From Micromonospora inaquosa (GTDB lineage Bacteria; Actinomycetota; Actinomycetes; Mycobacteriales; Micromonosporaceae): 64,000 bases of DNA. The number at the start of each line of letters is the position of its first letter. Position 1 is the first letter of the stretch. The position numbers were made by a program, and so were the translations under genes. The DNA is taken from contig NZ_QGSZ01000233.1 of the NCBI RefSeq assembly GCF_003857055.1, positions 1-64,000 on the forward strand. Reading direction: 5' to 3'. This document shows positions 32,134 through 42,051 of the stretch, piece after piece. Under the pieces are notes generated by a model. The model had not been told where the DNA came from. It ran no database searches and saw only the letters and a list, made by a program, of their open reading frames with translations.

Positions 32134-34536
32134 ATGCACGTCATCCCGTTGTCCGAGGCGACCACTGACCTGTTCCACATGGTCGGCGGCAAGGCCGCCG
32201 GGCTGGGCGAGCTGATTCGGCGCGGCGAACGGGTTCCCGAGGGCTTCTGCGTCACCACCGAGGCACACCGACTCGGCGTGGTACCCGCCGCCGAGGTCCT
32301 CGCCGCGTACCAGCGGCTCGGCGCGGGCCGGGTAGCGGTGCGCTCCAGCGCCACCGCGGAGGACCTGCCCGACGCGAGCTTCGCCGGGCAACACGACACC
32401 GTGCTCGACGTCGTCGGCGACGCCGAGCTGATCGCCGCCGTCGAGAAGTGCTGGGCCTCGCTGCACAGCGACCGGGCGACCGCCTACCGCGACGCCCGGC
32501 AGATCGACAACCGGCAGGTGCGGATGGCCGTCGTGGTGCAACGCATGATCACGCCCAAGGTGGCCGGGGTGCTGTTCACCGCGAACCCGCTGATCGGGCG
32601 GCGCGACGAGATGGCTGTCGACGCGGCCCCTGGTCTCGGCACGGCGGTGGTGGGCGGCGCGGCGACGGTGGACCACTACGTCCTCGACGGCGTCCGCCGA
32701 GACGACACCGGATGCCTGACCTCCGCGCACCTGGCCGACCTGCGCGCCACCGGCGAGCGGCTGCAGGCCCACTTCGGTTGCCCGCAGGACATCGAGTGGG
32801 CGGTCGACGCACACGACGTCCAGTGGCTCCTGCAATCCCGGCCGATCACCACAGTGTTTCCGCAGCCGCCGGTCACCGACAAGCCCCTCCCCCGGGTCTA
32901 CCTGGAGTTCGGTCACGTCCAGGGCATGCTGCGACCGGTCACCCCGATGGGCATGTCGACCCTGCGGACGCAGATCACCGCCATGCTGGCCGCGCTCGGT
33001 GTGCGGGTGGAGATCGTGGACATCGGTGGCCGGCTCTACGGCGACCTGACCGACCTGGCCCGGGACAGGTCGTCCCGCAGACGGCTGGTCAAGCTCATGG
33101 CTGTCGACTTCGGGCCGCGCGCCCAGGCGGTGATGCAGCACGTGCTGGACGACCCCCGCTTCGCCCCGACCAGCGGCCGCCCCCGGCGCGGCGGAGCGCC
33201 GGGGGCGGCGTCGCGGCGGACGGCCCGGCGTGCGGCTGTCGGGATCCTGCGGGCCCTGGCCCGTCCCGACACCGCACGGATTCGGATGTTCGAGGCTGTC
33301 GAGCAGCTGAGAACCCGATCGACAGCCCCCACCGACCTGCGCACCGCCGCCGAACGGCTGCGCTTCGTGCAGGCGCAGGACGCCGACGACAGCGCTGACG
33401 CGATCATGTGGCCGATCGTCGCGGGAATGCTCGCCGCCGCGCTGCCGGCCACGCTGCTCAAGGGCCTCGCCGGGCCGGACGAGATCCACACCGTGCTGGG
33501 CGGCATGCCGCACAACGTCACGATCGAGATGGACCTGGCGCTGTGGCGGCTGGCCCAGGGCGCGGGCGAGCACCGTCGACTCCTCCTCGACACCCCGCCG
33601 GCCGAACTGGCCACGCGCTACCTGCGCGGAACCCTGCCCGACATCGGCATGGCGGCCTTCCTGGAGGTCTACGGTCACCGGGGCGTCGCCGAAGTCGACC
33701 TTGGCGTGCCGCGCTGGGAGGAGGACCCCGCTCCGGTCTTCGCCGCGGTCGCCAACTACCTCCGGGTCGCCGATCCGCGGCAGGGCCCCGATGAACGCTT
33801 TCGACGAGCCGCCGTCGCGGCGGAGAGAGCGCTGGCGGAGCTGATCGGGCGAGCCCGCCGTCGGCGGCCGGTGCGGGGCACCATCGCCGGTTTCCTGCTG
33901 CGCCGGGCGCGGTCGTTGGCCGGTCTGCGCGAGGCCGGCAAGTTCGCCGGGTTGTACCCACTGCGCGAGACCCGCCGGCAACTGCTGCTCATCGGCGCCG
34001 AGCTGCACGGAACTGGGTTGCTGGACCAACCCGACGACATCATGTTCCTGACCGTCGACGAGGTGCACGCCGCCGTACACCAGGGTGTCGACCCGCGAGC
34101 GACTGTCACCTCCCGGCGGGCCACCCACCGTCGCGAGCTACGCCGCAGGACGGTGCCGGTGGCGCTGCTCTCCGACGGCACGGACGTCGAGGCGGTCCTG
34201 CCCGCGACGGCGGCCGGCGACGGGATGCTCGCCGGCGTGGGTGCGTCGGCGGGTCGGGTGACCGGCCCCGCCCGGGTCGTCCACGACCCAGGCACCGCCC
34301 ACGTCGAGCCCGGCGACGTCCTGGTGGCCGCGACCACGGACCCCGGGTGGACCCCGCTGTTCCTCACCGCCGCGGCGCTGGTCACCGAGACCGGCGCGAT
34401 CATGGCGCACGGTCCGACGGTGGCCCGCGAGTACGGCATCCCCGCCGTCATCTGCGTGCCGGACGCCACCCGGACGATCACCACGGGGCAACTCGTCACC
34501 GTCGACGGCGGCGCCGGCACCGTCACCGTCCACTGA
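32134..34536 (+). CDS. PEP-synthase/rifampin-phosphotransferase-like enzyme
   Basis: The 800-aa protein has the order of the Rph/PpsA group. Residues 1-240 form an ATP-grasp domain with GGKAAGLGEL, VRSSATAEDLPDASFAGQHD and VQWLLQSRPITT. A large middle region (about 250-690) with helical segments would bind the acceptor. The C-terminal swivelling domain (about 710-800) has ETGAIMAHGPTVAREYGIPA with the phosphorylated His at about 759. It may transfer the beta-phosphate of ATP to rifamycin, as Rph does, or act in central metabolism. ATG 32134 has GTGGGA upstream; ATG 32119 is possible. It is first in a possible three-gene operon. Confidence 0.8.
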   Translation: MHVIPLSEATTDLFHMVGGKAAGLGELIRRGERVPEGFCVTTEAHRLGVVPAAEVLAAYQRLGAGRVAVRSSATAEDLPDASFAGQHDTVLDVVGDAELIAAVEKCWASLHSDRATAYRDARQIDNRQVRMAVVVQRMITPKVAGVLFTANPLIGRRDEMAVDAAPGLGTAVVGGAATVDHYVLDGVRRDDTGCLTSAHLADLRATGERLQAHFGCPQDIEWAVDAHDVQWLLQSRPITTVFPQPPVTDKPLPRVYLEFGHVQGMLRPVTPMGMSTLRTQITAMLAALGVRVEIVDIGGRLYGDLTDLARDRSSRRRLVKLMAVDFGPRAQAVMQHVLDDPRFAPTSGRPRRGGAPGAASRRTARRAAVGILRALARPDTARIRMFEAVEQLRTRSTAPTDLRTAAERLRFVQAQDADDSADAIMWPIVAGMLAAALPATLLKGLAGPDEIHTVLGGMPHNVTIEMDLALWRLAQGAGEHRRLLLDTPPAELATRYLRGTLPDIGMAAFLEVYGHRGVAEVDLGVPRWEEDPAPVFAAVANYLRVADPRQGPDERFRRAAVAAERALAELIGRARRRRPVRGTIAGFLLRRARSLAGLREAGKFAGLYPLRETRRQLLLIGAELHGTGLLDQPDDIMFLTVDEVHAAVHQGVDPRATVTSRRATHRRELRRRTVPVALLSDGTDVEAVLPATAAGDGMLAGVGASAGRVTGPARVVHDPGTAHVEPGDVLVAATTDPGWTPLFLTAAALVTETGAIMAHGPTVAREYGIPAVICVPDATRTITTGQLVTVDGGAGTVTVH

Positions 34537-34565
34537 CCGTCCACCCCCTACCGTGAAGGACGACA

Positions 34566-35232
34566 ATGACCGACACCACGGCGTCGACCAGGGCGCGGGT
34601 GGGCCCGCTGCTGCGACGCGCGGCCGAGACCGAAGCCGCGACGTGGCGCAGCCTGTACCTGTGGGCGCGGCGGCGTGCACTGCCGTTTGGGGCCCGGCGA
34701 CGAACCGTTCGGCTACCTCGGTGTGGTCAAGCCGATCCTGGGCATCTTCATCGGCCTGTCGGTGGTGGAGATCCCGATCTTCGATGTCGTCGTCACCCAC
34801 GTGGTGCCCTGGCGGCCCGCCCGCTGGATCGTGCTCGGCCTCGGCATCTGGGGTCTGCTCTGGATGATCGGGTTGTACGCCGGCATGACCATCCACCCCC
34901 ACGTCGTGGGTGACAGTGGCCTGCGGGTGCGGCTCAGCTCGGGCATCGACATCTTCATCCCGTGGACCGACGTCGAGGCGCTGCGCAAGCGGTACCGTTC
35001 GCTGCCGTCGAGCAGGTCGGTGCAGGTCGAGCAGGAGGGCGACCGCCAGGTGGTGTCCATCGCCGTCGGCAGCCAGACGAGCGTCGACGTCCTGCTGCGC
35101 CGGCCGCTGACCTTCGACCTGCCGAGGGGCGGGTCCGCGCCGACGAACGAGCTACGAATGTACGCCGACGACCCCGACGGCCTCCTGCGCAGCGCCCGGG
35201 GCACCTCCACGAGCAGCACCGTCAGCCGTTAG
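34566..35232 (+). pseudogene. Membrane protein broken by a 1-nt frameshift in a GGGG run
   Basis: From ATG 34566 (AAGGACG upstream) the frame reads MTDTTASTRARVGPLLRRAA to WARRRALPFG and then becomes nonsense. A second frame from 34675 continues with GPGDEPFGYLGVVKPILGIF. Removing one G from GGGG at 34689-34692 joins them into a 221-aa protein: a soluble N terminus, two helices (about 55-75 and 83-105) and a C-terminal beta-rich domain (IPWTDVEALRKRY). The joined protein reads smoothly across the junction, so the shift is a real mutation or a homopolymer sequencing error. It lies 29 bp after the phosphotransferase-like gene. Function unknown. Confidence 0.75.
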
Positions 35233-35284
35233 CCCCCGCCGCGGCGGGGGTACCCGGGTCAGCCATTGTGAAACGATCGAGGCC

Positions 35285-35866
35285 ATGCCGAAGAAGGTCG
35301 ACCACCAGGAGCGACGCACCCTCATCGCGGACGCGTTGATGCGGGTCGCCGCGGCTCAAGGGCTGGAAGCGGTCAGCCTCCGACACGTGGCCGCTGCGGC
35401 CGGCGTGTCCGCCGGCATGGTCCAGCACTACTTCCGGACCAAGGACGAGATGATGACGTTCGCGTTGAGCGTGGTCCGCGAGCGCAGCCAGATCCGGGTC
35501 ACCGAGGCGGTGGCCCGGCTGGGTGCGAACCCACCGCCTCGGCTGCTGCTGCGGACCCTGCTCGCCGCGTTGCTGCCAGTCGACGCGCACACCCGCGACG
35601 ACGGGCGGGTGGCGCTCGCGTTCCTCGCCTACACGGCGGTACGTCCGGCCGCCGGGACCGGCCTGCGTGAGGGCACCCGGCAGCTCACCGAGTTCATCGC
35701 CAGCCTCCTACCGGACCGGCACGACGCCTCCGCCGCGGCCGGTCTGCTGGCGCTGATGGAAGGGCTGGGGGTCTACCTGCTCGGCGGGCAGTACACCGCC
35801 GAGCAGGCGCTGGGCGCGCTGGACGCCCAGCTGGACCTGCTCTTCGGCGGGTCGGCGGCCGGCTGA
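35285..35866 (+). CDS. TetR-family transcriptional regulator
   Basis: The 193-aa protein starts MPKKVDHQERRTLIADALMR at ATG 35285. The helix-turn-helix VSLRHVAAAAGVSAGMVQHYFRTKDEM is intact, and residues 75-185 form a helical ligand domain of the TetR_C_6 (BetI-like) type. It lies 52 bp after the frameshifted membrane protein and may control the phosphotransferase-like operon: CAT-GTGAA-like sequence before it (near 35262) resembles CATCGTGAA near 32075. It is convergent with the amidase gene, with only 23 bp between stops. The inducer is unknown; an antibiotic is plausible. Confidence 0.88.
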   Translation: MPKKVDHQERRTLIADALMRVAAAQGLEAVSLRHVAAAAGVSAGMVQHYFRTKDEMMTFALSVVRERSQIRVTEAVARLGANPPPRLLLRTLLAALLPVDAHTRDDGRVALAFLAYTAVRPAAGTGLREGTRQLTEFIASLLPDRHDASAAAGLLALMEGLGVYLLGGQYTAEQALGALDAQLDLLFGGSAAG

Positions 35867-35889
35867 GCGGTAGTGGTCGTACCGGGCCC

Positions 35890-37263
35890 TCAGCAGCGCG
35901 GCACGTTCGGGATGTAGCCGTCGTAGCCGGTCAGCACGAAGGCGTCGGAGACGTAGCGGTTGGTGCCGATCCGGTTCCAGACGGCGGTCGTGCCGTACGG
36001 GCCGGTGACCGTGCTGCCGACGGCCTGGCAGTAGACGGCGACGGTGGCGCCGTCGGTGACCGAGCCGACGACCGGGTAGCTGACACCGGGGCCGGAGCGC
36101 ACGTTGAGGCTGGACGCCGTGGCGATCACCGTGCCGGAGCCGATGCCGGTGATCCCGTTCACCAGTTGCAGGTAGTAGGTCCAGTTCCAGTTCGGGCCCG
36201 GGTCGGTGTGGGTGGCGCCTGGCACCTCGTGGTGGGCGATGATGTGCGCCCGGTCCTTCGGGATGCCGTACTTGGTGGCGAGGCTGCGGGTGAGCGCGGC
36301 CGAGGCGCGGTACATCGCGTCGGTGAGCCAGGCGGGATTGTCGACGTACCCCTCGTGTTCGATGCCGATCGACTGGGTGTTGTAGGTCCAGTTGCCGGCG
36401 TGCCAGGCGATGTCCTTCTCCCGTACGGACTGGGTGACGGCCCCGTCGGAGGACCGGAGGGTGTAGTGCGCGCTGGCCTGGGCCGCCGGGTTCTGGAACC
36501 AGCTGACGGTGCCCGAGTACGAGCCCTGTGCGGTGTGGATGACGATGTGGGTCACCGGGTGGCTGCCGGGTCGACTGGCCACCGTGTAGTTGCTCGTGCT
36601 GGCCGGCGCCCACGCGGCCGGCCCGTAGTCGGTGCTGAGGGTGCCGATCCCGCCGAGCACGGCGGCCCGCTCCAGGCCACCCCGCCGGGGTGCGACCGGC
36701 CGCCCGGCCACCGCCTCGCCGCGCCCGGTGAACCCGACCCGCAGCAGGTCGTAGACGGTGTCGGCGTAGAGCCGCGCGACCGACGCCTCGCTGCTTCCGC
36801 CGTACCGGGCGACCGGTCCGTACCAGACGTTCACGTCGTCGCGTGTCGCGGCGGTGAGGCCCGCCTGATCGGCGTACGAGCGCAGCACGGCCGCCGCACC
36901 GAGCACGTTCGCCGTCGGTTCGGTGCGCAGGGCGGCCGGACTGAGCCGGGTGAGCGCGGCAGCCTCGTCCAGGGTGCGTACGCCGGGGTTGCTCGCCAGG
37001 TGCATCAGCCCGTGGCCGCCGGCCGCGCTCGGTGTGCGGGCGTGCATGTCCAGCCGAGACTCGGCGTACCCCAGCGCCACCAACAGGTCGCGCGGAACGT
37101 CGTACCGCGCGGCGGCGGTGTCGAACGCGGTGGCCAGCGGGGCGGCCGGCGCTGGCGTCGCACCGGGATCGGCGATGGCCGGTGACCCGACCGCGAGGAC
37201 TCCGGTCAGGGCGGTGGTCAGGGCGAGCAGGATCCGGCCTCGGTGGATGCTTCGAACGGACAT
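35890..37263 (-). CDS. Secreted peptidoglycan hydrolase: lytic-transglycosylase-like domain, amidase_2, SH3-like domain
   Basis: The 457-aa protein has a signal peptide (1-31). Residues about 45-140 resemble a lysozyme-like/SLT domain (FDTAAARYDVPRDLLVALGY then AESRLD with the catalytic Glu, GHGLMHL). Residues about 205-370 are an N-acetylmuramoyl-L-alanine amidase_2 (THIVIHTAQGSYSGTVSWF, SIGIEHEGY, IIAHHEVPG) with zinc His residues. The final 80 residues are an SH3-like module ending in Cys, shared with the next gene upstream. AAGGGAG precedes ATG 37263. It is 65 bp downstream of the M23A-like gene on the same strand, so both may be one secreted lytic operon. Confidence 0.83.
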   Translation of the reverse strand: MSVRSIHRGRILLALTTALTGVLAVGSPAIADPGATPAPAAPLATAFDTAAARYDVPRDLLVALGYAESRLDMHARTPSAAGGHGLMHLASNPGVRTLDEAAALTRLSPAALRTEPTANVLGAAAVLRSYADQAGLTAATRDDVNVWYGPVARYGGSSEASVARLYADTVYDLLRVGFTGRGEAVAGRPVAPRRGGLERAAVLGGIGTLSTDYGPAAWAPASTSNYTVASRPGSHPVTHIVIHTAQGSYSGTVSWFQNPAAQASAHYTLRSSDGAVTQSVREKDIAWHAGNWTYNTQSIGIEHEGYVDNPAWLTDAMYRASAALTRSLATKYGIPKDRAHIIAHHEVPGATHTDPGPNWNWTYYLQLVNGITGIGSGTVIATASSLNVRSGPGVSYPVVGSVTDGATVAVYCQAVGSTVTGPYGTTAVWNRIGTNRYVSDAFVLTGYDGYIPNVPRC

Positions 37264-37328
37264 GAGCACTCCCTTGCGGTGACTGAGGTTGGCGGCCGGT
37301 GGGCCGCCAACCTCGGCGGTCGAACTCG

Positions 37329-38495
37329 TCAGCACCAGCCGTTGACCGGACCGTTCACACCCGTCGACAGGTAGGCGTCGGACACCCAACTGCCGTCGCT
37401 CAACCGGTTCCAGAGCGCCGTGGTGCCGTACCGGCCGGTGTGGGACGTGCCGTTGGCGGAGCAGGAGATGGTGACCGTGGCGCCGTCGGCCACCGAACCG
37501 AGCGAGCCGTACCCGGTTCCCGGGCCGGCCCGGCGGGTGAGCGCCCCACCGCCGTTGGCGTCGACCACCCCCTGGTTGAAGCCGAGCGCGCCGTAGTTGT
37601 AGAGGCCCGCTCCGGCACCGGCCCAGGCCGACCCGTGCCGCGCCCCGCCCTGGTAGGCGGCGGCTCCGTTGTTCAGCACCCACTTGCCGATGTCGTGGCC
37701 GGCGATCGGCACGTACGCGCTGTTCTGCCGGAGCCCGAAGTGGACGTGCCGGCCGTAGGCGGCTCCGCCGCAGGTGACGTCGGTGCCGGTGTTGCCGAGC
37801 ACCGCACCCTGGCCGACGCTGGCGCCGTTGACGGAGATGCTGTTCCAGAGGTGGTAGTAGTCGGTGGAGTAGCCCCGGTCGTGAATGACCCGGATCCACC
37901 CCTGACACATCGTGTACGCCGCTCCGGCCCGCGCGGCGCGGACCACCTGGTCGCCGCCGGCCAGGTCGACCGAGCTGTACGGTGACTCGGTTCCGCCCCA
38001 GCCGTGCGGGCCGCTGGTGAGCGTCCACGTCTGGCCCACACCGAACGGCAGGGCCATTCCGGTCCGGTAGTCGCCGCCCGCGTACATCGGGGCCGGGGTG
38101 GTGGTGAGCACGCTCCTCTCCTGCGCCGTCGTCAGGGGCGACTCGGCGGCCAGCGCGCCGAAGGCGGCCTCGCCGTCGAAGGCGATCCGCCACCCGGCGG
38201 GCTCGGACCGGGCGATGAAGATCGACCCGGTCGGGTGGGCGTCCTCCTGGCGGGGCGCGAGCGCGACGGCGGTGCCGAACGCCCACCGGCCGCTGGTGCG
38301 GCTGACGGTGACCCGGGTTTCGGGTCGCGCGGCGGCTGCGGACAGCTCGGCGGAGCCGAGCAGCTTGGCGGTCACCGCGTCGGTGAGCGCCGGGGTGACG
38401 GCTGCTGCGGCGGCGCTGGGCGCGGCCCCGATCAGGCTCGTGACCATCAACAGGGCTGCGGCTGCGCCGCCGGCCAATCGTCGACCGTGTCTCAT
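37329..38495 (-). CDS. Secreted M23A-like (beta-lytic) metalloendopeptidase with SH3-like domain
   Basis: The 388-aa protein has a signal peptide (about 1-32). The peptidase domain (about 140-275) has His164 and Asp177 13 residues apart (PHGWGGTESPYSSVDL) and HVH at 250-252, the spacing of LasA-type zinc ligands rather than the usual HxxxD of LytM. So it is probably of the beta-lytic M23A group, cutting peptide cross-bridges, for example in Gram-positive competitors. A C-terminal SH3-like module (about 305-388) with Cys pairs matches that of the amidase downstream. The start is ATG 38495. Confidence 0.85.
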   Translation of the reverse strand: MRHGRRLAGGAAAALLMVTSLIGAAPSAAAAAVTPALTDAVTAKLLGSAELSAAAARPETRVTVSRTSGRWAFGTAVALAPRQEDAHPTGSIFIARSEPAGWRIAFDGEAAFGALAAESPLTTAQERSVLTTTPAPMYAGGDYRTGMALPFGVGQTWTLTSGPHGWGGTESPYSSVDLAGGDQVVRAARAGAAYTMCQGWIRVIHDRGYSTDYYHLWNSISVNGASVGQGAVLGNTGTDVTCGGAAYGRHVHFGLRQNSAYVPIAGHDIGKWVLNNGAAAYQGGARHGSAWAGAGAGLYNYGALGFNQGVVDANGGGALTRRAGPGTGYGSLGSVADGATVTISCSANGTSHTGRYGTTALWNRLSDGSWVSDAYLSTGVNGPVNGWC

Positions 38496-38756
38496 CGTGC
38501 CCTCGCTTTCGATGGGGTCCAGGCCGGAACGATGGAGCGCTCGCGGCCACTGAGGGGTGGGTGATGGTGGCTTTGACCAGGGGTTATCGCCCAGTCACGG
38601 AGACGGGTGTAAATATTGATGCTGATTGTTGTGTAGTAAACCGTCGAAGTCAACGCACCAATCGAAGGTTTCCTACATCGCCTGATTTGACGGATTGCCA
38701 TCCACGCCAAGGCGCACAGGTGCCCGGACGGCCGGGCCGGATCGGACCGTCAGGTG

Positions 38757-39032
38757 AGCGGCGACGGCGACTCGGCGCCGGGGATCACCAGCGTCGGCGC
38801 GCCGGACCCGTCCGCCGCGACGCGCCGCATGCTCGACCAGCTCCAACCACGCGCCGTCGACGTCGACGCGTCCGCTGTACCAGGCCCTCTACCACCACAA
38901 CGCCGACGTCGTGGTGTGGGGGGCGCACAACCACGTCTACGAGCGGTTCGCCCGGGTGAACCCGGCCGGTGGCGCCGACTCCAGCCGGGGCTGCGCAGCT
39001 TCGTCGCCGGGATGGGCGGCGCGGGCCACTGA
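38757..39032 (+). pseudogene. Decayed metallophosphoesterase fragment
   Basis: A short stretch (about 38757-38860) reads PDPSAATRRMLDQLQPRAV, like the start of secreted metallophosphoesterases. A second stretch in another frame, from 38869, reads RPLYQALYHHNADVVVWGAH then NHVYERFARVNPAGGADSSRG, the C-terminal phosphatase core with the GxxHVYER metal motif. A one-base shift near 38990 then gives LRSFVAGMGGAGH and a stop at 39032. At least two frameshifts and a large internal loss make it a remnant. It lies between unrelated genes and next to a palindromic repeat. Confidence 0.55.
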
Positions 39033-39042
39033 CCCACCCCGT

Positions 39043-39111
39043 CGATCTTGCACTTTCTGTCCCGACTTCTGCCGCGTAAGCCGCATAACGTCGACACAAA
39101 GTGCGAGATCG
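39043..39111. repeat. Imperfect intergenic palindrome
   Basis: CGATCTTGCACTTTCTGTCC beginning at 39043 pairs imperfectly with 39090-39111 (GTCGACACAAAGTGCGAGAT..). The loop has GCCGCGTAAGCCGCATA. It lies between the phosphatase remnant and the importer operon. It resembles the dispersed palindromes of Micromonosporaceae, like the one at 1626-1685. Confidence 0.7.
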
Positions 39112-39132
39112 CGGAGTCGGTTATCCACGCGA

Positions 39133-39165
39133 GTGGCCCCTGACCGCGGAGCGGTCAGGGGCCAC
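39133..39165 (-). terminator. Terminator of the ChvE/MmsAB importer operon
   Basis: GTGGCCCCTGACCGC at 39133-39147 pairs perfectly with 39151-39165 around a 3-nt loop, 18 bp after the permease stop. It is the only strong terminator on this strand before the repeat. Confidence 0.85.
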
Positions 39166-39183
39166 CTACGTGCTTGTCCGGCG

Positions 39184-40430
39184 TCAGCGGGCCGTGCCGG
39201 CGCGACGCTTGTTGTAGACGTCGAAGGCGACCGCGACGAGCAGGACGAGACCCTTCACCACCGACTGGGTCGACTGGTCAATGCCCATCAGCTGCATACC
39301 GTTGCTCATCACCGCCATGATCAGACCACCGACCATCGCGCCGACCACGGTGCCCACGCCACCGGTGACCGCCGCGCCGCCGATGAAGGCCGCAGCGATC
39401 GCGTCCAGCTCGAACATGTTGCCAGCGGCGGGCTGGGCGCCGTTGGACCGCGACGAGTAGATGACGCCGGCCACCGCCGCCAGGAAGCCCATGTTGACGA
39501 ACATCCAGAAGTTGACGGTGCGGACCTTCACCCCGGACAGCGCCGCCGCCGACAGGTTGCCGCCGATCGCGTAGACCTGGCGACCGAAGACGGTCCGCCG
39601 GGTGAGCAGGCCGTACACCAGCACCAGGACCGCCAGGATGATCAGCACGATCGGCAGCCCTCGGGCGTGCGCCAACTGCCACGCGAAGTACATGAGGACC
39701 GCGCCGACCAGCACGACCCGGGCGACGAACAGCGGGAACGACTCGACCGGCTGCTGGTAGCGGATACGCGCCACGCGGGTGCGGAAGCCGCTCACCGCGT
39801 AGCCGGCCACGGCGATGGCACCGATCAGCAACGTGAAGGCGTCGAAGCCCTCCCCGCCGAGCAGGCCGTTGAGGAAGCCCGCCGCGACCTGCTGGTACTC
39901 GGAGGGGAACGGCGACAGCGAGATGTTGTCGAGCACCCGCAGGGTGAGACCCCGGAACAGCAGCATGCCGGCCAGGGTCACGATGAAGGCCGGAATGCCC
40001 GCGTACGCCACCCAGAACCCGTGCCAGGCGCCGACCGCGACACCGACGACCAGCGCGGCCACGACGCCGATCCACCAGGGGTGACCCTGCTGGATCACCA
40101 GGACGGCGGAGACCGCTCCGGTGAGCGCGACGACCGATCCGACCGACAGGTCGATGTGCCCGCCGATGATCAGGATGACCATTCCGATCGCGAGGACCAG
40201 GATGTACGAGTACTGGAGAACGATGTTGGTGATGTTGCCGGGGCTCAGCAACACCCCGTCGGTCAGGACCGCGAAGAGGGCGACGATGACGACCAGGGCG
40301 ACGTAGATCCCGCTCTGCCGCAGGTTGTTCAACACCAGCGCCCGCAGGTCGTTCGTCCCGCCGTGCAGGGCGGCGGTGGGCGTGCTGTCCGGGGGCGTGG
40401 GGCGCTCCGTCGAAGGGGTCTTGATGCTGG

Positions 40431-40434
<4 letters not shown>
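39184..40434 (-). CDS. mmsB: Multiple-monosaccharide ABC importer permease (MmsB/GguB-like)
   Basis: The 416-aa membrane protein has about 11 helices with [54 protein letters not shown] and [18 protein letters not shown]. These match the XylH/MmsB/GguB group, and it is a paralogue of 18310-19608 with a shorter C-terminal tail. It is the channel of the importer whose lipoprotein and ATPase genes precede it. ATG 40434 overlaps the ATPase stop (ATGA). The operon starts at an arabinose-type operator, so arabinose or galactose is a likely substrate. Confidence 0.9.
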
Positions 40435-41969
<1,535 letters not shown>

Positions 41970-42013
41970 GGTCACTGTCCTCCGTCAGGTCTGGACGCGG
42001 TACACGCCCAGGC

Positions 42014-42044
42014 GTCGGGCCCGGCGGTGACCGCCGGGCCCGAC
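42014..42044 (-). terminator. Intergenic hairpin, probable attenuator in the importer operon
   Basis: A 14-bp perfect stem (GTCGGGCCCGGCGG with its complement at 42031-42044) with a TGA loop lies 7 bp after the binding-protein stop and before the ATPase start. A partial terminator or mRNA-stability hairpin would give more binding protein than membrane components. Confidence 0.75.
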
Positions 42045-42051
42045 GAGTGGC

